Assembly: GCA_013359265.1 (NCBI GenBank)
Contig: JABWCD010000002.1
Coordinates: 124,001 to 188,000, forward strand
Reading direction: 5' to 3'
Origin: Candidatus Hydrogenedentota bacterium
Lineage (GTDB): Bacteria > Hydrogenedentota > Hydrogenedentia > Hydrogenedentales > SLHB01
Length of the DNA stretch: 64,000 bases
Shown in pieces: positions 44,333-53,152 of this stretch (position 1 is the stretch's first letter; the number at the start of each line of letters is the position of its first letter). Below the pieces are notes generated by a model. That model saw nothing but the letters and a program-made list of their open reading frames with translations. It did no database searches and was not told the origin of the DNA. The position numbers were made by a program, and so were the translations under genes.

Positions 44333-45805
44333 ATGTCGTTCCTGAGCGTCGATCTCGATACGATTGGCAACAATCCACGCGTGAGTTTCTATGCCGTCGC
44401 GGGGACCACGTTGCTCTGCACGGTCGTGTCCGTCGCCGCGCTCGTGGCCTGGCTTCAATATGACCCCACGACCACCATGCACGCCGAAGTCCCCGGCAAC
44501 GACGGCCTGCCCGTTGGCGGCGCGGCCAAGAAAGCCAAGCTGGACCTGTCCGGCATTTTCGCGGCGTTTGACGGCCAACCCTCCACCGCACCCGGCGAGT
44601 GGACGAATTTCCGCGGCGCCGATTTCAGCAACGTCGCGAAAGACGCGCCCAAACTCGCGGATTCCTGGGGTCCGGAGGGACCGCCGGTCTTGTGGAAAGT
44701 CCCTGTGGGCGATGGATACGCCTCGCCGGCCGTACTCGATGGCCGCGTGTACCTGATGGACTACGATCTGCAGACCCGCGCGGACGCTATCCGCTGTCTG
44801 TCGTTGGACGACGGCAGAGAAATCTGGCGGCGCTCGTACAACAACAACATCAAGCGCAACCACGGCATGTCGCGCACGATCCCCGCGGTCACAAAAGAGT
44901 ATCTCGTCGTGATGGGTCCGAAGTGTCACGTGCTGTGCCTCGATACGGCGACCGGCGACTTCAAGTGGGGCATCGATCTTCAGGCCGAATACGGCACCGT
45001 CGAGCCGCTTTGGTACACGGGACAGTGCCCGATCATCGACAACGGCCAGGCGATCATTGCGCCGTGCGGTAAAGACGTGCTGATGATGGGCGTGGACTGC
45101 GCGACGGGCGAAGTGAAGTGGAAGGTGCCGAACCCGAACGGCTGGAACATGTCGCACGCCTCCGTCGTACCGATGACGGTTGCGGGCAAGCGCATGTACG
45201 TGTACGGCGCCATTGGCGGCACCTTCGGCGTGTCCGCCGAACCCGACTCGCTTGGGGCGCTTTTGTGGGAAATCCCGTTTGACGCGAAGGTCATCGCGCC
45301 GTCCGCGATCGCCGCGGGCGACGATTTAATATTCGCAACGACGGGTTACGGCCGCGGCAGCCGCTTGCTGAAACTCACACCCGCCGGCGACAAGATGAAT
45401 GTCGATATCGTGTACGACAAAACGCCGGACAAAGTCCTTGCGTGCGAACAGCAAACGCCGATTTACCATAACGGCCTCTTGTACGGAATCATGCCGAAGG
45501 AAGCCGGCGCGCTTGGGCGCCAGTTCGTCTGTTACAAGCCCGACGGCACCCTGGTCTGGTCCAGCGGACCGAGCAACCGCTTTGGCCTTGGCCCGTTCAT
45601 TCTCGCCGACAACAAGTTCTACATACTCGGCGACGAAGCCGAACTCACGATGTTTGACGCAACGAAACAGGAGTTCGTGCAGCTCGGCCACGCCGACATC
45701 CTGCCTGGCCACGATGCGTGGGGGCCGTTTACGCTCGCGGGTTCGCGCTTGATCCTGCGCGACATGAACACGCTTGCGTGCGTCGAATTGGGGGCCGCGT
45801 CATGA
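44333..45805 (+). CDS. PQQ-like beta-propeller protein, first gene of the redox cluster
   Basis: A 490-aa protein with an N-terminal membrane helix (VSFYAVAGTTLLCTVVSVAALVAWL) and a PQQ-like propeller: WTNFRGADFSNVAKDAP, then blades like AYNGLVYLMDYDLQTRADAIRCLSLDDGREIWRR and VLCLDTATGDFKWGIDL. The W-T-x-F-R-G start is common to this family. It should face the periplasm. The ATG at 44333 is preceded by GAGG. Its end overlaps the NHL gene by 4 nt. Confidence 0.85.
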   Translation: MSFLSVDLDTIGNNPRVSFYAVAGTTLLCTVVSVAALVAWLQYDPTTTMHAEVPGNDGLPVGGAAKKAKLDLSGIFAAFDGQPSTAPGEWTNFRGADFSNVAKDAPKLADSWGPEGPPVLWKVPVGDGYASPAVLDGRVYLMDYDLQTRADAIRCLSLDDGREIWRRSYNNNIKRNHGMSRTIPAVTKEYLVVMGPKCHVLCLDTATGDFKWGIDLQAEYGTVEPLWYTGQCPIIDNGQAIIAPCGKDVLMMGVDCATGEVKWKVPNPNGWNMSHASVVPMTVAGKRMYVYGAIGGTFGVSAEPDSLGALLWEIPFDAKVIAPSAIAAGDDLIFATTGYGRGSRLLKLTPAGDKMNVDIVYDKTPDKVLACEQQTPIYHNGLLYGIMPKEAGALGRQFVCYKPDGTLVWSSGPSNRFGLGPFILADNKFYILGDEAELTMFDATKQEFVQLGHADILPGHDAWGPFTLAGSRLILRDMNTLACVELGAAS

Positions 45806-46812
45806 TGCGCGAAGGCGTACGCCAACCCAAGAGCGGATTCTTCGTCGGCGTCGCCGTCGCTGGCATCGGCGCCGCGTATTTCTTCTTCCTCGGCACGAGC
45901 GAATTCAAGGAGCCCGGCGAGAGTCTCGAATACAACCTCGCCGAATTCGAGGCGCTCGATAAGGTCGAGACCGATTTCGTCGAGAACGACTCTATCGCGG
46001 TCGACGTCCCCGAACCGCACGCGATGTCCGTGAACAAAGAGAAACTGTTCGTCGCGGGGAAGGACGCGATTGCGGTGTACGAAAACGACGCGCCGAAAGC
46101 CACAGTCGCGATACCCGGCATGGCGGTCTGCCTTGCCGCCGCGCCGGACGGCGGCCTCTACGTCGGCCTGAGAGACAAAGTGCTTGTGCTCGATTCCGAA
46201 GGCAACAAGCAAGCGGAATGGAATGAATTCACCTCGCGAAGTTACCTGACGGCGATTGCAGTCGACGGCGCCGATGTCTACGTCGCCGACGCCGGCAAGC
46301 GCGTTGTTTCGCGCTTCGACAAAGACGGGAAGTTGCTCACGCAGTTCGGCACGAAGGACGAGTCGAAAGACATTCCCGGCCTTGAAGTGCCCAGCCCCTA
46401 CCTCGATCTCGCGGTCAACGACGAGGGCCACATCTGGGTCGTCAACCCCGGCAAGCTCGGCCTCGAGCGGTATCAGCCGGACGGTTCGATCGTCACGTCG
46501 TGGTACAAGCCATCCGTGCTGAAGCTTGAAGGCTTCCCCGGATGCTGCAATCCCACGCATATCGCCTTCACATCGAAGGGCGAACTGGTGACGGCGGAGA
46601 AGGGGCTGGTCCGGATTAAAATGTACGAAGTGACCTCCGGCGAGTTCGACGGTCTTGTCGCCGGCTCGAGCTTGTTTCCGCGGGAACAGTCCGTCCGCGA
46701 CATTGCGGTCGATTCCCGCGATCGTATATTGGTACTCGATCCGCAGCGCAGCGCAGTGCGCGTGTTTGCGCGCAAGGAGAGCGAGCATGGAACAGAAATT
46801 CAACCGGCATGA
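45802..46812 (+). CDS. NHL-repeat membrane-anchored protein
   Basis: A 336-aa protein: one N-terminal helix (GFFVGVAVAGIGAAYFFFLG), then NHL-type propeller blades (VDGADVYVADAGKRVVSRFDKDGKLLTQFG, then VNDEGHIWVVNPGKLGLERYQPDGSIVTSW and AVDSRDRILVLDPQRSAVRVF). The G-C-C-N-P-T-H segment adds two Cys. It starts inside the previous stop (ATGA) and its end overlaps the next gene by 26 nt, so strong coupling is likely. Confidence 0.8.
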   Translation: MMREGVRQPKSGFFVGVAVAGIGAAYFFFLGTSEFKEPGESLEYNLAEFEALDKVETDFVENDSIAVDVPEPHAMSVNKEKLFVAGKDAIAVYENDAPKATVAIPGMAVCLAAAPDGGLYVGLRDKVLVLDSEGNKQAEWNEFTSRSYLTAIAVDGADVYVADAGKRVVSRFDKDGKLLTQFGTKDESKDIPGLEVPSPYLDLAVNDEGHIWVVNPGKLGLERYQPDGSIVTSWYKPSVLKLEGFPGCCNPTHIAFTSKGELVTAEKGLVRIKMYEVTSGEFDGLVAGSSLFPREQSVRDIAVDSRDRILVLDPQRSAVRVFARKESEHGTEIQPA

Positions 46813-47005
46813 GTTTTTCCAGACTGTCGCGCGCGGCGGCTTCATGGCGGGGCTGCTCGGCGTGGGCGCTATGGCGCTGCACGGCAAGCGCGAAGTGAGC
46901 GAATGCTTCAATCACAACTACTGTTCGTCCTGCTGGGCGTTCAGCGGTTGTTCGCTGCCGGAGAAAAAAGTAGACGCGCAGCCCAAGGAGACGTTCCATG
47001 AGTGA
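46787..47005 (+). CDS. 72-aa Cys-rich protein of the redox cluster
   Basis: A short protein: a Tat- or Sec-like start (RHEFFQTVARGGFMAGLLGVGAMAL) and then a Cys block with CFNHNYC, SSC and SGC (four Cys), followed by a short tail. Overlaps the NHL gene (26 nt) and the next ferredoxin gene (8 nt). The Cys pattern could ligate one Fe-S cluster or disulfides. No family recognised. Confidence 0.6.
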   Translation: MEQKFNRHEFFQTVARGGFMAGLLGVGAMALHGKREVSECFNHNYCSSCWAFSGCSLPEKKVDAQPKETFHE

Positions 47006-47621
47006 ACCGGTTGCATTCGATCGGCGCGATTTCATGCGCGGCGCGGCCGCGGTCGCGTTTGCGGGCGGCGCTTACGCACTCGTCGGCGAAAAGGGCGACG
47101 ACATGCTCTGGCAGTTGGACCCCAACAAGTGCACCCAATGCGGACGCTGCACGACGCACTGTGTCTTGCCGCACTCGGCGGTGAAGTGCCTCAACCAGTT
47201 CAACATCTGCGGCTACTGCGATCTGTGTTTCGGTTACCTGCAACCGGGATCGCGCGACCGCGACACCGGCGCGGAAAACCAGCTTTGCCCGACCGCTGCC
47301 ATCAAGCGCACGTTCATCGAGGACCCGTACTACGAGTACATCATCGACGAGGAGAAGTGCATCGGCTGCGCCAAGTGCGTGAAGGCGTGCCTCGTCTTCG
47401 GCAACGCGTCGTTCTACCTGCAAATCCGTCAGGACATCTGCATCAACTGCAACGAGTGTTCGATCGCGAAGGCCTGCCCGTCCGATTCGTTCATGAAGGT
47501 GCCGGCGTCCACGCCGTACATTTATCTTACGGGCGACTTTGAGTCCACGATTTCGCAGCCGTCCGCCAGTCCGAATCCGCCGCAAACAACCCTGGGACCG
47601 AAGGAAAGTGCGCCAGCTTAA
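46998..47621 (+). CDS. Exported multi-cluster ferredoxin (NapG/NrfC-like)
   Basis: A 207-aa protein. The N-terminus has an RRDFMRGAAAVAFAGGA segment resembling a Tat signal (twin Arg then hydrophobic stretch). Fe-S motifs are CTQCGRCTTHC, CGYCDLC with a later CP, CIGCAKCVKAC and CINCNECSIAKACP, enough for four [4Fe-4S] clusters. It is like NapG, which partners a NapH membrane protein; the next gene is NapH-like. It probably carries electrons on the periplasmic face. Confidence 0.85.
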   Translation: MSEPVAFDRRDFMRGAAAVAFAGGAYALVGEKGDDMLWQLDPNKCTQCGRCTTHCVLPHSAVKCLNQFNICGYCDLCFGYLQPGSRDRDTGAENQLCPTAAIKRTFIEDPYYEYIIDEEKCIGCAKCVKACLVFGNASFYLQIRQDICINCNECSIAKACPSDSFMKVPASTPYIYLTGDFESTISQPSASPNPPQTTLGPKESAPA

Positions 47622-48882
47622 GTTCATAGCGATTGCCGCGCTCTTCCTGCTGCCGGTACTCGCCGGCGGCGCCGCGGAGATGCGTTTTCCGCCGCCGGAC
47701 TTCCAGACCGCGTACAAGATTCCGGACCTGTACGTGCCGCCCTCCGCCAGCAGCAACGGAATGTGGGACGCGATCATTTTGTTCCTCGCGCTCGCCGCGA
47801 CCACGTGGATGGTATTCAAGGCGCGCTCGCGCAAGGGACTGTTCATCCTTAGCATTTTCTCGCTCGCGTACTTCGGCTTCTACCGGACGGGATGCATCTG
47901 TCCGGTGGGTTCGACGCAGAACGTCATGGCGGCGGTCTTTCTGCCGGATGTCGGCGTCTCCGTCGCGGTGCTGTCGTTCTTCGTCATGCCGCTGTTGTTT
48001 TCGCTGTTCTTTGGCCGCGTGTTCTGCGCGTCGGTTTGTCCGCTCGGCGCGATGCAGGAACTCGTCGCGATCGCGCCGATCCGGATTTCACCCGCGCTCG
48101 ATCGCACGCTCGGCCTCGGCCGTTACGTGTACCTCGGTCTCGCCGTGCTCGGCGTTGCGACCGGTTCCGGCTTCTTCATCTGCCGCTACGATCCCTTCGT
48201 CGGCATCTACCGGCTCGGCCACAGCTACGGGATGATTATGGCGGGCGCGGTGATATTGCTGCTCGGCGTATTCGTCGCGCGGCCGTACTGCCGATTCCTG
48301 TGCCCCTACGGCATTTTGCTCGGGTGGATGTCGCGCTTCGCGAAATGGCACCTCGACATCCCGCCGTCGCCGTGCGTGAACTGCCGCCTCTGCGAGAATT
48401 CGTGCCCGTACAACGCGATCGACATGCCGACCCCGGCGCACCTTGTCGAAAACCCGGAAATCGGCAAGAAGCGCATCCGCGGGCTGGTTTTCGCGTCGCC
48501 CGTCATCATCTTAATTGGCGCGGTCGCGGGCTGGTCGATGTACGAGCCGCTGTCGCGCATTCACCCGACCGTCACGCTCAGCGAACGCATCGCCGCGGAA
48601 GACGCGGGCCTGGTGACGGGCGACACGCTCGAGAGCCGTACTTTCCGCGCGGGCGGCCAGACGACCGCGCAGCTCAACGCCGAAGCGATGGGCATTCGCG
48701 ACAAATTCAAGACCGGCGGCGCTTGGCTCGGCGGTTTCCTTGGGCTTATCATCAGCCTTAAACTTATTGGACTTTCCACCGTGCCGAAGCGTGAAATCTA
48801 CACGCCGCACAAAGAAACGTGCTTTAGCTGCGGGCGTTGCTATCCGTATTGCCCCGTTGAAGCGGTACCGAAACGGGCGTAG
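47608..48882 (+). CDS. Membrane polyferredoxin (NapH/NosR-like)
   Basis: A 424-aa integral membrane protein with about six helices and NapH/NosR features: GCICPVGSTQN, CASVCPLGAMQE and CRFLCPYG, then two [4Fe-4S] motifs CVNCRLCENSCPYNAI and CFSCGRCYPYCPVEAV at the C-terminus. It probably moves electrons across or from the membrane. The GTG at 47608 with AAGGAAA was chosen because it gives a signal-like start (KFIAIAALFLLPVLAGGAA); it overlaps the ferredoxin gene by 14 nt. Confidence 0.85.
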   Translation: MRQLKFIAIAALFLLPVLAGGAAEMRFPPPDFQTAYKIPDLYVPPSASSNGMWDAIILFLALAATTWMVFKARSRKGLFILSIFSLAYFGFYRTGCICPVGSTQNVMAAVFLPDVGVSVAVLSFFVMPLLFSLFFGRVFCASVCPLGAMQELVAIAPIRISPALDRTLGLGRYVYLGLAVLGVATGSGFFICRYDPFVGIYRLGHSYGMIMAGAVILLLGVFVARPYCRFLCPYGILLGWMSRFAKWHLDIPPSPCVNCRLCENSCPYNAIDMPTPAHLVENPEIGKKRIRGLVFASPVIILIGAVAGWSMYEPLSRIHPTVTLSERIAAEDAGLVTGDTLESRTFRAGGQTTAQLNAEAMGIRDKFKTGGAWLGGFLGLIISLKLIGLSTVPKREIYTPHKETCFSCGRCYPYCPVEAVPKRA

Positions 48883-48885
48883 TCG

Positions 48886-50673
48886 ATGTTAGAGAAGCGG
48901 GAGTTTGAGAAGAACGATTTCTTGTGGCGCGTTTCCACCGCCGTCATGGTCGTTTCCGGTTTTTTTTCCGTGATCGTCTTCGCGTTGCTGGTAATCAACT
49001 ACCTGCAATTCCGCGCCGCGGACCCGGTGAACGATCCCATGATCACGCAGATGCGCCAGCAGTACGCCACGCAGCCCCAAAAGGACGAAGCGCTGGCCGT
49101 GCGCATTCGCGCGCTCGAACTGATCAACCGGAAAGCGCTCTTTACCACAATGACCCAAATCCAGGTCGGCAGCGGGTTGCTCTTCGCCGGCGTCGTCGTC
49201 TTCATGATTTCGTTCAAGTACTCGATTCGCTGGCAACGCGAAAAGCCCGAACTGGAAGAAGTCCCGACCGCCGATAAGGAATTCCTTGCGCTCGCCCAGT
49301 CGCGCCAGATGATCATGTGGACCGGTGTGGGCATTCTTGCCGTTGGCATGGCGTCCGCCATCTTGACACAGAGCAATCTGAGCAAGGTTGGCGCGATGGC
49401 GCCCGCAGGACCGGGCGATGCGGTGGCCGCGAGCGGCGAATCTACCAATGCGGGCCCAACCACCGAAACCGCCGTCGCCACGCTCGAACCCCCGAAGTGG
49501 GACGTGATGGAAAAGAACTGGCCCAGCTTTCGCGGGCCGGGTTCGCTGGGTGTCGCCTATTTCAAGACCGCGCCGACCGATTGGGACGTCGAATCCGGCA
49601 AGAACATCAAGTGGAAAGTCGAGGCGGGCCTCTCCGCGCCGAACTCGCCGGTGGTTTGGAACGGCAGAATATTCTTCTCCGGTGCGAACGAAACTGCGCG
49701 CGAAGTCTATTGTTATAACGCCGACGACGGCAAGCAGATTTGGAAACAGACCGTCGAGAACCTTGGGCCGGCGGGCGAAGAGCCGCCGAAAGTGAGCGAA
49801 GATACCGGCTTCGCCGCGCCGTCGATGGTCGCGCACGGCGGACAGGTCTTCGCGATCTTCGCGGACGGCGACGTCGTGTCGTACGACATGGACGGGAAAA
49901 AAGTCTGGGCGATCACCTTCGGTGTTCCCGAGAACCATTACGGCCATTCGTCGTCGCTCCTGGCGTACGACAAGTTCCTATACGTGCAACTCGACCAAAG
50001 CACGAACCCGCGCCTGATTGCGCTCAACATCGCCGACGGCAAGGAAGCGTGGACGGCGCAGCGCCAGACCATTTCGTGGGCGTCGCCCATCATGGCCCAA
50101 ACTTCGATGGGACAGCAGCTCATACTGAATTCGGAAACCACCGTTGATGCGTACGATCCGTTGACCGGCGCGCCGCTCTGGTCCCAGGAATGCCTCAGCG
50201 GCGAGGTCGCACCGTCACCCGCATACAACAACGGCATCGTGTTCGCCGCGCAGGAGTACGCCACCGCAGCCGCGATCCAGTTGGAGAAAGGGGACAGCGG
50301 CATCGCGCCGAAAATTCTCTGGGAATACGACGAACTCCTGCCCGAAATATCAAGTCCTGTCGGCGATGGCGAGCGCTTCTACTTTGGTACTGCGTCCGGA
50401 ATCTTCGTCTGTCTCGATGCAAAGACCGGCGAGAAACTGTGGGAGCACGAGTTCGAGGACGCGTTTCACTCGTCGCCCGTCGTCGTCGGCGACCGCATTT
50501 ACGCCGCGGACATCGGCGGCAACCTGCACATCGTGCAGGCGAGTTCGACGTTCAACCTGATCGCTTCGCACAACATGGGCGGGCCCGTGCACGCCACGCC
50601 CGCGTTCATGGACGGCCGCATCTACGTGCGCACCGAAAACCAGCTCATCTGCATCGAGCAAGCCAATGCCTGA
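48886..50673 (+). CDS. Two-helix membrane-anchored PQQ-like propeller
   Basis: A 595-aa protein. Residues 1-160 contain two membrane helices (VMVVSGFFSVIVFALLVINYL and IQVGSGLLFAGVVVFMISF) and a further one near 145 (MIMWTGVGILAVGMASAIL); then a propeller starting WPSFRGPGSLGVAYF, with W-K-x-E blades (VYCYNADDGKQIWKQTVENL, FVCLDAKTGEKLWEHEFED). The sequence starts three bases after the polyferredoxin stop and overlaps the NuoEF gene by 8 nt. Confidence 0.82.
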   Translation: MLEKREFEKNDFLWRVSTAVMVVSGFFSVIVFALLVINYLQFRAADPVNDPMITQMRQQYATQPQKDEALAVRIRALELINRKALFTTMTQIQVGSGLLFAGVVVFMISFKYSIRWQREKPELEEVPTADKEFLALAQSRQMIMWTGVGILAVGMASAILTQSNLSKVGAMAPAGPGDAVAASGESTNAGPTTETAVATLEPPKWDVMEKNWPSFRGPGSLGVAYFKTAPTDWDVESGKNIKWKVEAGLSAPNSPVVWNGRIFFSGANETAREVYCYNADDGKQIWKQTVENLGPAGEEPPKVSEDTGFAAPSMVAHGGQVFAIFADGDVVSYDMDGKKVWAITFGVPENHYGHSSSLLAYDKFLYVQLDQSTNPRLIALNIADGKEAWTAQRQTISWASPIMAQTSMGQQLILNSETTVDAYDPLTGAPLWSQECLSGEVAPSPAYNNGIVFAAQEYATAAAIQLEKGDSGIAPKILWEYDELLPEISSPVGDGERFYFGTASGIFVCLDAKTGEKLWEHEFEDAFHSSPVVVGDRIYAADIGGNLHIVQASSTFNLIASHNMGGPVHATPAFMDGRIYVRTENQLICIEQANA

Positions 50674-53152
50674 TACGTGCTGCACAGCGAACGACGTCAA
50701 TCTCGACGACATCGACCGCATCGTCGGCAAGTGCGGCCGCGCGCCGGAGGCGTTGATTCCTATCCTGCAGGCGATACAGTCGAAGTATCGTTACCTGCCG
50801 ACGGCCGCGCTCGAACGGGTCTGCGAAATCTCCGAGATCACGCCTTCGAGCATCGAAGGCGTGGCGACGTTTTACTCGCAGTTCCGCCGCAGGCCAGTCG
50901 GTAGGCACGTCATCAGCCTGTGCGATGGCACCGCGTGCCACGTGAAGGGCGCCGAAGACGTGCACGAGGCGATGGACCTGCACCTCGGCATCGAAAAAGG
51001 CAACGACACCGATCCCGACAACCGCTACACGATTCGCAAGGTTGCGTGTCTCGGTTGCTGTTCGCTCGCGCCCGCGATGCAGATCGACGGCGTCACCTAC
51101 GCCCACGCCGCGGCGGATACCGTCGGCGACATCGTGCACGACTTCGAGAAGCGCCGCGACGAACCGGTCGTCGAAAAGAAAAATGGCAAGCGCAAAGTGA
51201 AGGAGAACGGCGCGGAGATTCGCGTTGGACTGGATTCGTGCTGCGTCGCCAGCGGCTCCGATCGCATCGAACTCGCCATTCAACGCGCGCTCGAAGAAAT
51301 CGAATCCAGCGTGCCGATCAAGCACGTGAGCTGCGTGCACATGTGCCATTCCGTGCCGGTCATCGAAGTCGTCGAGCCGAACAAACAACCGACGCTCTAT
51401 ACGAAGGTCAGGGAAGAAGACATTTCCGAGATTGTCGCGCGGCATTTCAAGCCGAAGAATCCGCTGCGCCTGTTGACCGCGTCGCTCTCGCGTTGGACCG
51501 AGCACCTCTACGGCGGCATCGAAAAAGACGACATCATCGTGCGCCACGACGAGGAAGCGCGCGACGGCATGGTTTCGACTTTCCTCGGCGCGCAATACCA
51601 TATCGCCACCGAGTACCGCGGCGATCTCGATCCCGCGAGCCTCGACGAATATCTGCGTCGCGGCGGGTTCGCGGCCGTCGAGAAGTGTCTGTTTGGCGAC
51701 AACAAGGGGCGTATACTCCTCGCGCGGCACAACGGTAAGAAGACCGAACCGCCTGCCGCGGACGCCGGCTGGTCCGCGCAACGCATCATCGAGGAAATCG
51801 TCGCGAGCGGGTTGCGCGGGCGCGGCGGCGCGGGTTTTCCGACGGGGAAGAAGTGGCAGTTCGTCCACGATGCGCAAGGCGACAAGAAATACGTGATCTG
51901 CAACGGCGACGAAGGCGACCCCGGCGCGTTCATGGACCGCATGATCCTCGAGTCGTATTCGTACCGCGTGCTCGAGGGCATGCTGCTCGCGTCGTTTGCC
52001 GTCGGCGCGGAGGAAGGCTATCTCTACATCCGCGCGGAGTATCCGCTCGCGACGAAACGCATTCGCAAGTCAATCGTTGAATTGGAGGAGGCCGGCCTCC
52101 TCGGCGAAAACATACTTGGCAGCGGGCGTTCGCTGCGGCTGCACGTGCTCGAAGGCGCGGGCGCGTTCGTGTGCGGCGAAGAGACCGCGCTCATCGCGTC
52201 CATCGAAGGCAAACGTGGCATGCCCACGATCCGCCCGCCGTATCCGGCGCAGAGCGGCCTCTACGGCAAACCGACCTTAATCAACAACGTCGAGACGCTG
52301 TCGCTCATCCCGTGGATCATTCGCAACGGCGCGGCCAAATTCGCAGCGCTCGGCACGGAGCGCAGCAAGGGGACGAAGGTATTCTCGCTCGCGGGCAAGG
52401 TGCGTCACGGCGGCCTCATCGAAGTGCCGATGGGCATCACGATCAATCAGATCGTCGAAGGCATCGGCGGCGGCATCGCCAACGGGCGCAAGTTCAAAGC
52501 GATTCTCGTCGGGGGTCCTTCCGGCGGCTGCATCCCCGCATCGATGGGCGACACGCCAATCGACTTCGAGGCCCTCGCGGAAGCCGGGGCGATGATGGGG
52601 TCCGGCGGCATGGTCGTGCTCGACGACTCCGACTGCATCGTCGAAATGTGCCGATACTTTCTGTCGTTCACGCAGCACGAGTCGTGCGGCAAATGTTCGC
52701 CGTGCCGCATCGGCACCATGCGCCTGAAAGAAATGCTCACGCGCCTCACCGAGGGCAAGGGGAAGATGTCCGACCTCGACCTGCTCGACGAACTGAGCCA
52801 GGTCGTGAAACAGCAGAGCCTCTGCGGCCTCGGCAAGACCGCGCCGAATCCCGTGCTCACCGCGCTGAAATACTTCCGCGAGGAGTTCGTTGCGCACATT
52901 AACGGCATGTGCCCCGCGGGCAAGTGCAAGCCGCTGATCGATTACTGGATCATCGACACCTGCATCGGCTGCACGAAGTGCGAGCAGGTCTGTCCCGTGG
53001 ATTGCATTGACTCCGAGCCGTTCAAGATGCATTTTATCCGGCTCGACGAGTGCACGCGATGCGACGCGTGTCTCGTCGCCTGTCCCGTCGACGCGATCAA
53101 GGCCGGATCGCGCACGAAGGAAGAGAAGGAAAAGGCCCTGTGCCTACAATAA
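50666..53152 (+). CDS. NuoE-NuoF fusion with extra ferredoxin domains
   Basis: An 828-aa soluble protein. Domains: NuoE-like [2Fe-2S] (~1-160, Cys in CDGTACHVKG and CLGCCSLAPA), a second thioredoxin-like [2Fe-2S] domain (~185-275, CCVASGS and CVHMCHSVP), NuoF (~320-740) with FMN/NAD sites GRGGAGFPTGKKW and NGDEGDPGAFMDR and the N3 cluster CGKCSPCRIGT, and a C-terminal two-cluster ferredoxin CIGCTKCEQVC and CTRCDACLVAC. This is the layout of NAD-reducing hydrogenase and formate-dehydrogenase diaphorase subunits. No hydrogenase large subunit is nearby. Confidence 0.93.
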   Translation: MPDTCCTANDVNLDDIDRIVGKCGRAPEALIPILQAIQSKYRYLPTAALERVCEISEITPSSIEGVATFYSQFRRRPVGRHVISLCDGTACHVKGAEDVHEAMDLHLGIEKGNDTDPDNRYTIRKVACLGCCSLAPAMQIDGVTYAHAAADTVGDIVHDFEKRRDEPVVEKKNGKRKVKENGAEIRVGLDSCCVASGSDRIELAIQRALEEIESSVPIKHVSCVHMCHSVPVIEVVEPNKQPTLYTKVREEDISEIVARHFKPKNPLRLLTASLSRWTEHLYGGIEKDDIIVRHDEEARDGMVSTFLGAQYHIATEYRGDLDPASLDEYLRRGGFAAVEKCLFGDNKGRILLARHNGKKTEPPAADAGWSAQRIIEEIVASGLRGRGGAGFPTGKKWQFVHDAQGDKKYVICNGDEGDPGAFMDRMILESYSYRVLEGMLLASFAVGAEEGYLYIRAEYPLATKRIRKSIVELEEAGLLGENILGSGRSLRLHVLEGAGAFVCGEETALIASIEGKRGMPTIRPPYPAQSGLYGKPTLINNVETLSLIPWIIRNGAAKFAALGTERSKGTKVFSLAGKVRHGGLIEVPMGITINQIVEGIGGGIANGRKFKAILVGGPSGGCIPASMGDTPIDFEALAEAGAMMGSGGMVVLDDSDCIVEMCRYFLSFTQHESCGKCSPCRIGTMRLKEMLTRLTEGKGKMSDLDLLDELSQVVKQQSLCGLGKTAPNPVLTALKYFREEFVAHINGMCPAGKCKPLIDYWIIDTCIGCTKCEQVCPVDCIDSEPFKMHFIRLDECTRCDACLVACPVDAIKAGSRTKEEKEKALCLQ

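Noticed and set aside
44333-50673. True PQQ-dependent dehydrogenases
   Set aside because: Only propeller blade signatures are seen; the catalytic Asp, Ca and disulfide features were not recognised.
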